A stretch of DNA of 64,000 nt from the NCBI RefSeq assembly GCF_020520425.1, contig NC_079491.1, positions 5,815,143 through 5,879,142 of the forward strand. The letters are read 5' to 3'. This DNA comes from Spinacia oleracea. Taxonomy: Eukaryota; Streptophyta; Magnoliopsida; Caryophyllales; Amaranthaceae. This document shows, piece by piece, positions 52,871 through 64,000 of this stretch (position 1 is the first letter of the stretch; every line of letters begins with the position of its first letter). The notes beneath the pieces are model-generated. The model searched no databases, was not told the DNA's origin, and saw only the letters and a program-made list of their open reading frames with translations. The position numbers and the translations under genes are program-made.

Positions 52871-54138
52871 ATTACATCATAAATATTTTTAACAAGTAAC
52901 TTCAGTTCCTCTTTTCGTTTTCTCGTAGAGAAAATGATCCTATATAAAGGTTTTTGATTTCCATAACACTGAATTAATAATTCGTATCTATTTCTTTATG
53001 ATTTTCTGAAAATTTGAAATGATCCCGTAAAAATTATAGTCATAATAATGAATTTTTTTTGGCTTTACAGGGATTCGAGAACCCTAAAAGTCGCCATCGC
53101 TAAAAGCCATTGTTTCCGCCGCCGACAGAGGCCACCATTCATCCGGCCAAATTAATGAACAAGAACAGCAAGAGGAACAACAAGAACAACCTAAAGTCGG
53201 AAAAACTCTTAAATCCCAATTTAACTAGAATCCCACAGTAAGTGAAATCCCAAAATAACTAAAATCATAATAACATATTAAATTATTTCAATGAAGCAAA
53301 TTGAAAATACAGAAAACCCTAAAATCCCAAATTAACTACGAAGAACACGAACAACCACAAGGAAAAGCAAGATAAACCACCACCGTCGTCGCTTTTCCGC
53401 CGCCGGTAAAAGTCATCCGCCAATTAATTGAAACCTAGAACATGCATAAGAACAAGAACAATTAATTTATTTCGCTGGCGGTCTACGGTGGTGCTGCCCC
53501 TCTTCACGAGCCCGAGAAAAAACCCAGCGAAAAATACCGTATAACATCCATAAGAACAAGACCAATGTAAAAAATGATAAACCAGAAAAAAACTTGAATC
53601 CATTGAAAAAAGACGAAGAACAACAAGAAGGAAGAACAAGAGATGGAGAGAAACGTGAAAGGGAGATTGGAAAAAATGTTTTCTCTCTCCTCTTTTTTTT
53701 TCTTTTTTTTTGGAATTAATTATTGTTGTTGGAAAGATAAAAGATATTTGAATTTCAAAATTAGAATTTTAAAACTGAGTTTGAAATTCAAATTGAAAAT
53801 TTCATTTGAAGGGAATCTAAGAAAAATGAGTTGGCATCATTTCATAGGTGGTGTGTAAGATGCTAGTGTACACCAAGTGTACCTCTAGCATCATCCGTAT
53901 TTTGGAGGGTAATTATTAGGGTTTTATTTTTATTACCGTAGTTAAAGCAGTAAGAACTTGAGATTGCGGCTTAATTAGCTTAATTTAATGTGGGCTTTAG
54001 GGTTTTTGGAACGTTGTATGTGAACTGTGAAGGAGAGGTTAAATGCTGAGTATGTAGGGTATATTCACACGTGGTGTTGGGTTGGAATTTACTGACAATT
54101 TGGTTTTCTTTTTCTTATACAAGGGTTTGTTTTTAATA

Positions 54139-54378
54139 CTTCCTCCGTTGGTTAGTTTCACGCATGCCAATGCACAACTTTGATCATTTATATCTTCAAT
54201 TCTCTTTATGCAAAAATTATAAAAAGTTAATATTTTGAAAATACACATTGAGACGAATCTAACAAGATCCCACATGACTATGTTTTATTTTATATAAAAA
54301 ACACTAAGAATAGTCAAAGTAGATTATATGAATAGTAGCAAAAGTCCAAACGTTGCGAGTATTAAAAGACGGAGGAAA
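54139..54378. mobile_element. Stowaway-like MITE
   Basis: The left end CTTCCTCCGT and the right end (inverted: TTTCCTCCGTCTTTTAATAC) are flanked by TA. The element is about 240 bp, AT-rich and non-coding. It lies in the 3' flank of the EIF1AD gene. Confidence 0.55.
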
Positions 54379-54741
54379 TAACTTTTTTACATTAATTAAG
54401 TCAGTCCAAAATGGGATGCATAGGTGAAAGTTATTGAGATTCAACCTTCTTAAGTCTATCCTGAAATATTCATTTTGCCCCTGCTATGAAGTACAGTACA
54501 TACAGAGTAAGAATTTGTGAAGTTATTGAAGTGTACAAATCGAGAAATAGCACTTAACTGGAACTTCATTTTGGAACTTTCATGAATCTACTTTACACTT
54601 TCAGTTTAACATGAACTACCTGAATAACTGAATAAATTCATCTCAACAGTAACACTATCAGGGAATTGAGTTTAACAGAATTCTGTGTACAATTTCAGTA
54701 AAATATAAAGATTAATATCTGTTCACCAGAAAATTGTTTGT

Positions 54742-57700
54742 CTAAGATTCTTCGTCAGTGTCTGTATCTGCATCAGAATTTGACGCCGAACCAGCGTTCA
54801 ATTCATACGGTCTTCTCCTGTTCGTGTTTGTTTCAAGCGGTGGAAGTCCATCATCATCGCTTGAGCCTGTTTCTTCAGCTTCCTCATGTTCAGAAGCAGG
54901 TCCTGGGGAATTTCTACTGGAACTGTCAATGTTTTTTGACCTGAATGCTTCTGGCCTGAAAAGACAAGAAGCTATCATCAAAAATGGTAACTGGTAAAAG
55001 ATGCAATAGTAACTTGTGAGAGGTGCATAAAAATCTTCCAAAGTGACTTATCTTTTGAAATAAAAGTCTGAGAGCAAATCAGTTCACAGAAAAATGACGT
55101 AAGTCTCCTTTACCTTAATTCGCGTGAAAACAGTAACCATAAAGAACGTATCAGAACGGAGGTAATATATCAAGTATATACTTTTGATTGCACAACAAAT
55201 GTTGACATAACTCTCGAAAAGCTTATAGTAAGTAGTACCTAAGCATTAATCTAAAATGCAATTAGTTGTGCAGATTTTGACAGAATTGTAGCCTTATAGG
55301 ACAACTAATATGCAATTTACTTGACTCAATCCGTAGTACTCCAATGATGAGATTTTCTAGGACAATGGATTATTCTCTTAATTGTCTTTCTTTTGTTTTT
55401 GTCCTTGGAAGGAATCAACTCCAAACATTTTTTGAGGCTAATTATATGAAAGTTTGTATAGAAAAACAGTATAATTTAGTAGCCAAAACATGTCGCGTGC
55501 CTAAATTTGGGCGCAATTATAAAAATGGAAGTAACTGGGGGGAAAAGATGCTCCCGGAAACATCAAATTTCATGGTAATCTAGTTATATATCATCCATTT
55601 CCATTATTTGTGGCAAACTAATACATATCACATGGTTTTAGAATGAATGCGCCTATTGACTCCAGTGAAAAGGAAAATGACCTTTGCCACTCACACCAGA
55701 GAGGGACTACATAGTTTATTCTACATCAAAATTGGTTGCAAAACAAATTGAAATCTCTATCACTTTCGTCCAACTTTCTCATTAAATAAATCACCCACTT
55801 TTTATTTTATAATTCCACTATTTATCCTCCAGGATGAAAGTGGAACACTGCAAGGAAACTGCACCCGTACATATACATGGAGACAGAACAGCTCAAAGGA
55901 GAAACAGGGTCTCTAACAAATACCCTATGAAAGCATGAATCTGAAGGTAAAACATCTCAAAGGTGTACAACACAAATGCTAAGCTAACAATTGCCCAAAA
56001 TCACCAAAAAGTAATACTAAAATTTATGGGGACTAAAATTTTGATTCACTCTTGCCACATACACCATAAAGCATGCTTGAAATAGATTTTTTCCTACTAG
56101 ACCCTCAAATTCATGTACGTTTGAGAAGAACAACCAGAGCACTAAATGAAAGTACCAAAAGTCTGCTATAAAAAACAGGTAAGAATATTGGCGAGGATCT
56201 TAGTAGCTATGTTACTTGGACTCTTCATTTTACCTCAAGTACCCGTGTCAGATTCTCGACACTCGGACATGGGTACAAACACTGGACACTTCATTTTGGA
56301 CTAAAATCATGAATTTTTTCCACAAAATAACCGAGTCGGACATTTGGACATGTACCCGTGTCCGACATGGGTACCCGAGTCCGAGTAACATAGTTTAGCA
56401 GTAAATCAGCATAGGACAGACAGAGTTCAATATTTTATTATTGACACTTGACTCAATGAGAAAAGGGAGTCTGTGAATCCGCTAGCATAACCTTGGGTCA
56501 CAAAAGGAGCTTCACTTGAGAAGACGAGTCAGCTTCTACACAACAAAAAGACCTTCGATGTCTCTATATAAAGAAAAATCACCAACCAGCAAAATACTAA
56601 AAAATTAATCTCAATGACATAGCAAAGTCACTACTCCAATGCTACAGATGAAACTTCCGCTCTGAAAAGGATAATAGGGTCTGACATACAAAACGGTATC
56701 CTCTGATAACAAAAAAAGCTGTTTCCAATTAGCCATTCGTCTGATACACAATAGTTGTGTGATATGTACAATAAAGAAGCAGTACAGGAAGTTTATTAAA
56801 TCGTTTTATTTTAATCCTTTATGATCCAGAATTCTGAATAATATCTTCGACCCCATTCGAAATGCAATATCAACGCTTGACTCAATATATTCTCTAATAC
56901 TCAATCTTCTGGACGCTTCATACACACAAAATACCCTACATGGGTTTTAATAAATGCAAAAGAATGGTCTATGCTCAACTATCTGAACAACAGGAGAAAA
57001 GAAATAGTCCAATTATAACCTCTGTTCCACCAAAAAGTACGGACTCTGCAGACATCATAGTGCAACTTGAACTATGAGCCTGGGAACCAAGGACACAGTA
57101 CTTCACAGTAGTTTGGAGAAAAGATAGGAATGGGCACTATTCAGTGAGGAGTGGCTATGATATACAAAGAACAATCAATGTGAACAATCAATGTGTACTA
57201 GTGCAAAGGCTTCACCAAACAAACTGGAAGAACCTATGGAAAGAAAAGATGAACAAATGGAAAGTCTTTCTTGGGATTATCCTCAACAACGCACTGCCTA
57301 TAGGAAAAGAATTTATACGTAGGAGAACTATTACTGACTCTACGTGCAGGTTCTGCAAGGTGGAAGTTGAAAGTCTTAAACATCTTTTTAGAGACTGTAC
57401 TATCAGCAGACATATGTAGGCAGCTGGAAGACTGGGGTTAAGAACAGAAAACCAGACAAATGTTCCAATTGCAAACTGGATATGGAACTGGCTTCGTATG
57501 TTCAGGAATCAAAAGGAAAAAGACAACAATAAAACTGGCTACTTCAGAGCAACACTTTGGTCCATCCGGTGCATGAGGAACGACATTACTTTCAAGTTTC
57601 AACAACAAGAGCTGCAATGCCAGGAACATTTTGGAGAACATTGAGAGAGACTACAAGCTTGAAATGGTAAGTATAGAAAAGGAGAAAGTTAGTCAGGTCA

Positions 57701-60700
57701 AGAACAATGAGGAGGAACCAGTGGAACCGTGGGTTTTGAAAGCTATATGGACATTGACGAACCTCCTGGTTTTGAGAGAAGACAACAAAGAAGCAACAGG
57801 GATGTTCACCATCTTATTGGGGGTCAGAACAGTTGTGAAAGGAGAATAGTTAACACTCATGGTGAGTTCAGGGGTGGGGTGGGGAAGTAGGGAAAATCAA
57901 CTGGAACATGGATGGGATGGATGGAAGTGGGGTTTCCTCTAGGATTTATTGCAGCAGCAAGGAACAAGCAGGGTTAAAGGCTATGTTGGAAGGAATCTCT
58001 GAAGCAAAAAGAAGGAATTGGAGACACCTGACCATCAAGCCTTTGGACAAGAAATCAATTAATATTCGGTAAAGAGACACCAAGTGCGGATGGAGGAACA
58101 TTTTATCCAAAATAATTTCTAGTATTCAGAATTTTTATTATGTAGGAATATGTAACTGATTTGGGAGCTTGGCTCCTTTTCACTCCTGTCAAAACGAAAC
58201 AAAAAAAATAGTGCAACTTGAACCAGTACTTTGTCTCACACAATTTCAATTTTATTCAAAATTATTCAACTTGAATCTGGGTTTCAACATTTTCAAGTTA
58301 TCTAATTCAACTCTCTGACTCGCTATGCACTCGAAAGATAATTATGGCAAAAAGCTTTTGTTCAACTGCATAGAACAGCCAAAATGAGATAATAGAAATG
58401 ATTTGAGGATAAGCTTTGGCAGGAAAAGATCTTAGAATTGTTTTAAAAAGAAATAAGACAAAATTACATCATCTGTCTTGAGAAGAAGGAAAGAAGAACA
58501 ATAAGAAAATACTATTGTCGTCTAGCTTACATGGAAAGAAGGACCACTTTTTCTAAGACAAAAAATACACCTGAATTCACTAATGATTGAGATGTCAAGC
58601 GCAATTTAATATGACACTCGTTGCTATGGTGATAACTTACTACCCTACTAGATTACGAAGTTAATTGATTTTGAGCTCTGATCACTCCAACAGTCCAATG
58701 TCCAATCAAATGAAAGGCAACAAAGAATTAAGGACAAAGGAGGATCCAATAAAATCAATCAAGGAGAAGCTACATTATATAGTCCACATTTCCACAACAG
58801 CTGAGGACGAGCTATTATGACAAAATAAAACAGTAGTCCTCAATCTCTTACTAGTCCTTATTAACCACAACTGCATAACAGTGCAACCAACACCTTAGTA
58901 TCAAAAAAACTTATCACCGAGGATCTACATGGAGTTAGGTCTAACTCCTAAGGATATGGAAGGTGTACCAAGCCCTGAAACATATATCCTCTTCATTCAT
59001 GAGAGGGAAATATACAATTATTAAAGTACTCCATCCGTCCCTAAAAAAGTGCACCATATACCATAAATGGATGTCCCTATTTATTTGTCCCATACCTTAT
59101 TTGGTTTAGGTCCCCACGTGTCTCTCCTCACACACTATTATTTAATCTAACAAAAAACAAATTCACCTACCCAGTTGATTTTGAGTGTACTTGATGCTTA
59201 ATAAAGTGAACAAAAGCATTTGGGGCAATCTTTTAGGGACAGAGCGAGTATTTAAGTATCCATCTATAATGTCCCCAACCCCTGAATATGTGGAAAAATA
59301 AGTACGAATTAGGCAGAAGAACTCTAGCATCCTAAGCTCGAACACATCAGCTTGTGGCTAAAAATGATCATGAAAAAACAATGGACTAAGAGCCCTCCAC
59401 AATTGGAGATGCAAGATAACATTTGTAAGGCAAGGTGTCATTTAGCAAGACAAACAAGCTTCTACATATGGATTCAGAGGCTCACAGAAATCAAAGCGAG
59501 TACATTTAGAACAATCAGAATTCTTAAATCGAGGAAAAAGCAGCCTACGGGGGATCAATGGAAAAAGCAGCTCGTACAATCAGGGGTAAAAAAGTTAGAG
59601 GGGCTAGCTGGATAAAAAGATTTCAAAGAGAAAGTTAAAACTTAAAAGATGAATTCAGATAAAATAGCTAATTGCAGATAGCAAACAGGATATAGGGCAA
59701 CTAACTTGTCTACAAAAAATATAGCCACCGAGTTTTTCAGCTGAGTGACATGAGTCCCTGATAACAGTCACGTAATTATAATACACCCTATTACACTGTA
59801 TATCCTAGAAAACAAGGATCACGTGAGATATTGTAGAGCTCATAGAAGGTTGATGGGGAACTTTGGAAAAGCTTTTCTCAGTGGCAAAGGTTAAAGATGT
59901 TTACTATTATGGAAGAATTGGGGGAGCAGATGACAATGCTTTTGAGATGCATACACCTTATATTGCTCATTGCCCCTTATGTATATCCAGCAGTAAGACC
60001 GCAGGTATTTTTAAAGTGGGGACTTCTTGATCAGGCTGACTACAACAATTAGTTAGACTCCTACTTGTCACCTGGTGAAGGTTAGAAATTACTCCACAGT
60101 AGTTGTTGCATCATCCCTCTTTCAAAAGCTTTATCAATATACTAAATACAAGTTTGATGAAGCTTCAACATATAACCTCAAGATAACGAGATTTAGTAAA
60201 AGTTAAATAAATAGCATCATAGAAGGACATAACTTCAAATTACAAAATAAATTCTTCATCATAAAACTGTTTTGACTAAACAAAACAAAACAAGATAAAC
60301 AAACCAAGATGTTCTCAACACTAGAAACTGAATCTAGAACAAATTCTGAACGAGATCTACAGGAGTGAGATCTTACCAGTCAGAACTTTTTTGCAGACGT
60401 CTAACTTTATCATGAAAGAGAACCTGGGATACGATACATCCCACCTTACTACCAGACTCAAGAGCCTCCACCTTAGCGCTGTCATCTACTACGACAAAAC
60501 TCCCTATGCATTGAGAACATGATACTTCGTCAATATTTAATGCAACTAAAACCTTTAAGAAAAAGGGGGGAAAATTCAGCTGAAAAGATGATATATATAA
60601 CGTTCTTCATATTCTCACGAACTAACCTCTTTTTATCCACATACTCTTCTGAAATTTAGCCGGAAAAAGAGCCAAGGACTTCTCACCTTCAGCATCTGTA

Positions 60701-63688
60701 ACCTGAAACACATACAACAACCAAAAAGGGTCACGAACCAAAGTTTGCAAGTCCATTCCCCACATTACCATCAGACTTTACAAGCTGTGAACCATGCTAG
60801 TAGAGGACTGCAACCTTTGACCTAGCAGTCTATAGACTATACCAAATGTCAGAAAAATCATAACTATTGGGCCATGCTTTCTTTAGCTGGTAAATCTAGA
60901 ACTATTACTAAAAGAAATACCGCGGATGTCATTACTATACACATGGCGGCTTTATATAAAAAAATCCCGCCTAATTCACTTGTGATGTCATCTTCCTTTT
61001 GCTAAAAGATTTCTATTTTTTATTTTTAACTTTAATATTTAATTGACTACTGTTGCGGAACGCGAAGTATTTGATCGTTCACTTTTTTTTTCGCATTCTT
61101 CATTTCTTCTCACTGTTCTCACTCCATTATGTCCTATTATCCTTCCTTCTATCATTTATTATGTAATTCCCAAACTGAAATCCCAAAACATCTTATAGTG
61201 GGTCTTTCTTCTATTCTTCAATTGTATCTTCACACAATGATTGAAAGAGAGAAGCTGGATTTCTTATGTATATTATTTCAACAGGGATAAAAAGGCGCTC
61301 AAGTAATTGTTTTTATTTGATTTTTTCACTTTTTAATTAGATTTTATTCTAATTGTTATTAGATCTGATAATTTCTTATCCATTTTCTTTTTATCTACTC
61401 CAGTTTCAATTCTACATATATCATTTGGGACATATGTTTTATACTGCTTCCATAAAATTTTAATGTTTGAGGGGCTTTAGTTGTATTCAAACGGAATTTT
61501 GTCTTCTCTTTTTCCCTCTGTTTTGGTTATGCTATAAGATTCTTAATTTTGAAAATTGTTGTGGAGTCTAAGGATGGTGAAAGTCAAACGACGTCGGCGA
61601 CAAGGATTACGGAGATGTCAATTGGGGTCAACATTTCCTTTAGCCTAATGTTTTTATTTTGATTTTGCGGTTTTAATTAGGGTCAGTTTAATGGTACTAT
61701 AATTGTTATTAAATTTGATAATTAAATATGATAATTGCTATTCACTCTTTATCGTATTTAGTTTTTTCAGAAAATTTGAGTAGAAAATTATCTCCTTTCT
61801 TCCTTGCTCTATCTCAATTAATGAGAAAGCTAACGATAAATTTGTTTTAAAAGAGAAAATCAGTGTTGAATTGATTAAATTGTGGCCTCCCTTAATTTAT
61901 TGTAACCAATGTTTAAAAACAAGCTTAAATTGTAGAGTAAAATGGAATTGTTTGATTTGGATGGCTTATATAGTTATATGTACCTTAATTCTTAAAGGTA
62001 AAACTTCAATCAATTGGCTTGCTTTCAGAGTTCAGTGACATGGATGGTGTTGGTGTTGATAATTAGTACAATTAATTTAATAACTTATTTTAAAATTTTG
62101 AAACATAAACAATTTTTATTCCTTTTTATTTGGTGTTTGAATATTTTTTTCTTCCTTTGTCACTCTTGGTTAGTCCCACTTTGGTCTCCAGTTTCATGGC
62201 ATAGTATATCTTGCGAAATCATTGACCTATTTGTTTAATGCTTCCATTGAATTGTTGTTACTTTTGCTTTGCATTTTGTAGAAACCCCAAAAAATCATCT
62301 ATATGCCACAAGTATCTAACTGCATTCACGATATCTTTAAAAAGATGTTTCTCTAAATTTTGTTGACTTTGTAATAGGTATTCTGATACATGATCTAAGA
62401 AAACTATTAGTGTGCATTTCATTTAGCCATCCATGGTCATTAAAGAGTTTCTTTACAGGTTTGTCTACTTTAGAGTTATTGAAGAATGTCCTTATCTGGC
62501 TATAACAGTGCAGGGCATCCAAACAGTCATCCATGGACATGCAGAGTATGTGGATTACTGAAATATTTTAGTTGGCAGATAAAGAAAATCTATTGCGTCT
62601 TATTTCTTTTGTTATTTTATCGTGTGGATGTTTTTTTTAAGTTGACTAATGGTTATATACATGTATGATTTTTATCCATGAAATTAATTTGTTATTAAAA
62701 AAATAAAAGCTGACTAGCAGCGGTTCAAACTTTCCATTTCAAATGGCATGTGATAATGTTTGTAAGTTTGTAACAAACAATTGACTTCACTTTTTCAAAT
62801 ACCATCTTGTTCTAATCAAGTTTAAACATTTAGTTTCACACAAAAATAATGTAAAAAATAATAAAAAATTTACAAACGTACATCGCACGGGCACTAACCT
62901 AGTGAAACTATGAAAGACAACTCCGCCGCAAAAGACAAAGTGTGAAGAGGACTACTTCAGTGAATCATCTACGAATCCCTATCATGTTATCCACTAAAAA
63001 TTTATAAGCTGAAGTGTTGAACACAGGCTAAGGCTTCTTAAAGTTCTGAAGAATAAGATACAGCTATAGAACAGGTGAGAAGAGTGTATACGTTGGCACT
63101 CTATAGCAAGAGACTAAAGCAGTGCTACCTAATTCCCTAATCACCCTACAAACTGCGAACCGTAAAAGCCAAATATAACATAAGAATGGTATGTTTATGG
63201 TCTGATTTAACAAACTAGGTGGCGAATTGCTAACCCGTACCCAGTCACATTCTAGCGAATCAAGTAATTGTGGATTTTAAAGTCATCAAACCCTTAAAAC
63301 TTGTAAAGTAATTCAACGCTCTATAGCTAATTCATGTATTCCACAATATCCCAACAAAGATAGTCATTTCCAAAGAACGGGCAGAAATAGTGAGATTACT
63401 CAACTCTCATACCCTAAAACTAAAATTGTTAGCTTCCATATCAACAAAGCATTAAACTTTAAACCCTTTCAATGGTAGATAATCTCCACAAAATTACACC
63501 CCCAACAAAACAAAACAAACATTCGAAATAAATTTAACAAATTCAATAAGCAAATGAGAACACATTATTATTACCTCAATAAGATTAGAACCTCGAAGCG
63601 ACACGACTTGCATAATACTTTGACCTAATTGGAGAGTTAAGCCGTCATCTTCCACTTCCCTCTTCAAATTCTTTCTCCCTCCGCCCAT
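54742..63688 (-). CDS. EIF1AD: EIF1AD-like eIF1A/S1-domain RNA-binding protein
   Basis: Four exons with GT-AG introns: 63688-63575, 60702-60627, 60503-60377 and 54955-54742, in phase, encoding about 176 residues (family members are about 165-180). MGGGRKNLKR opens a basic N-terminus. The OB fold is SIMQVVSLRGSNLIEVTDAE, LALFPAKFQKSMWIKRGSFV and VVDDSAKV... GCIVSQVLFHDKVRRL. The acidic tail (SSDDDGLPPLE, RRRPYELNAG, DTDTDEES) is typical of EIF1AD (haponin), a nuclear relative of the initiation factor eIF1A. I chose MGGG as start, as in the family; an in-frame ATG lies 30 codons upstream (63778). Introns are large (2.9 kb and 5.4 kb) and filled with transposons. This is the intact member of a pair; a broken copy lies at 42.4-45.1 kb. 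Confidence 0.9.
56207..56393. mobile_element. Small TIR element in EIF1AD intron 3
   Basis: CTATGTTACTTGGACTC at the left end is matched by CTATGTTACTCGGACTCGGG (inverted) at the right end. TTAGTAG and TTAGCAG flank it as a possible imperfect target duplication. The interior repeats GGACA(C/T) and GTACCC words. It is 187 bp and non-coding. Confidence 0.6.
57095..58209 (+). mobile_element. Decayed LINE fragment (zinc-binding RT tail and RNase H region)
   Basis: The plus strand encodes NGHYSVRSGYDIQRTI, then WKNLWKEKMNKWKVFLG and RRTITDSTCRFCKVEVESLKHLFRDC. This is the reverse-transcriptase zinc-binding domain (zf-RVT) that follows the polymerase in plant LINEs. After a stop at 57417 the homology drifts through other frames (GWGSREN-like and IYCSSKEQAGLKAMLEGISE patches of an RNase H domain) to an A-rich end. 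It is 5'-truncated, broken and antisense to the EIF1AD gene in intron 3. Confidence 0.75.
59029..59248. mobile_element. Stowaway-like (Tc1/mariner) MITE in EIF1AD intron 3
   Basis: The ends CTCCATCCGTCCCTAAAAAA and (inverted) CTCGCTCTGTCCCTAAAAGA are flanked by TA. Length 220 bp. These are classic plant Stowaway termini. Confidence 0.78.
60895..62902 (+). mobile_element. Helitron-like insertion in EIF1AD intron 1
   Basis: The insert begins TCTAGAACTATTACTAAAAG after an A and ends CACGGGCACTAACCTAG before a T, matching Helitron rules (5' TC, 3' CTRR, insertion between A and T, no target duplication). It is about 2.0 kb. No Rep/helicase is present, so it would be non-autonomous. The interior has patches with uneven composition (for example 61570-61630) that could be captured gene pieces. 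The duplicate EIF1AD copy lacks this insert. A clear 3' hairpin was not confirmed. Confidence 0.55.
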
Positions 63689-64000
63689 ATTATCCCTCAC
63701 AATCTCTCCGAACACCACCGTTCCACCAAACCTACTGGCGGGAGCAATGGAAACATAATCAATGGATATTGAAAACATGTGAAATTCAATTAAATTAATT
63801 GTTCAAACTCGAAAAAATTGTCGACTTGGAAACAACCGGGGAAGTGGAGGAGAGAGGAATATTTACCGGAAAGTTGAGGTTTTCTGTTGGTATGTTCAAT
63901 GAAATTAATCGCCGGCGATTTCTTCGTTGATTGGGGAGAGTGAGGACTGACGAGCAAACGACGGCAGACTACTGAAGCGGGCGAAATACTCCCATTGTTT
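63689..64000 (-). promoter_or_regulatory. Leader and promoter region of the EIF1AD-like gene
   Basis: Sequence 5' of the chosen start. A possible leader intron runs from CTTTCCG before GTAAATATT (about 63870) to GCCAGTAG before GTTTGG (about 63727). If real, the upstream in-frame ATG at 63778 would be intronic, which supports the MGGG start. The promoter itself may lie beyond the window. Confidence 0.35.

Larger units (their letters stand above)
48135..53896. mobile_element. 5.76-kb Mutator-like non-autonomous element with 9-bp target duplication
   Basis: GTATTTTGG occurs at 48126-48134 and 53897-53905, a perfect 9-bp duplication. Inside it the ends are inverted repeats of about 70 bp, sharing TACACTTGGTGTNCA and CTTNCACACCACCTAT; they start GGAAAAGGCTAGGG on the left and GGATGATGCTAGAGG on the right. 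This combination defines a Mutator-like (MULE) insertion. There is no transposase. The core is a tandem array (49690-52620), bordered by left (48140-48960) and right (52620-53890) AT-rich arms. The right arm has CCGCCGCCG-containing patches at 53110-53410 that could be captured host sequence; I could not identify them. Confidence 0.85.

Noticed and set aside
55344-55583. 79-codon frame in EIF1AD intron 3
   Set aside because: No recognisable similarity and it is intronic; it most likely arose by chance.
62014-62238. 74-codon hydrophobic frame in the Helitron-like insert
   Set aside because: T-rich DNA yields Phe/Leu-rich frames by chance; no signal beyond composition.

Overview
This is a plant nuclear genome window: spliced genes with GT-AG introns, AT-rich intergenic DNA and many nested transposable elements. 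The repeat types, such as the Tourist-like MITE at 27.7 kb and the LTR at the left edge, look like those of Caryophyllales (Amaranthaceae: spinach, quinoa or beet). That placement is inferred from repeat style and is not proven.

Five host genes are supported. From left to right they are: a six-pass membrane protein with an Asn-rich tail (about 10.8-11.7 kb, minus); a plant intracellular Ras-group LRR protein of the PIRL1/PIRL9 type (13.2-17.7 kb, minus, 3 exons); a C2/VASt/C2/GRAM/VASt protein of the At5g50170 type (20.8-27.2 kb, minus, 9 exons); a 778-residue acidic protein of unknown function (45.6-47.9 kb, plus); and an EIF1AD-like eIF1A-domain RNA-binding protein (54.7-63.7 kb, minus, 4 exons). 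A second EIF1AD copy at 42.4-45.1 kb is a broken duplicate that lacks exons 1 and 3.

The left end (1-6.65 kb) is repeat territory: part of an LTR, broken OTU-protease and plant-mobile-domain genes, and two head-to-tail TIR elements. The stretch 6.65-10.7 kb has no convincing protein gene but looks partly transcribed, and it carries a GC-rich TIR element. Between PIRL and the C2/GRAM gene lie nested MITEs and a 5'-truncated LINE with a perfect target duplication and an open RNase H frame. A young 12.4-kb Ty3/gypsy element of the Tat lineage (Retand-like) fills 29.04-41.41 kb. It has near-identical LTRs, a 5-bp target duplication, gag-pol on the minus strand and an extra ORF on the opposite strand.

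Downstream of the 778-residue gene sits a 5.76-kb Mutator-like TIR element with a perfect 9-bp target duplication. Its core is a tandem array whose units carry Pol III B-box-like motifs. The EIF1AD introns hold a LINE fragment, a Helitron-like insertion and several MITEs. The genes share no obvious pathway; this is ordinary gene-island structure broken up by transposons. The most unusual items are the Mutator-like element with its internal array, the repeat-rich 3' region of the Tat element, and the EIF1AD duplicate pair.
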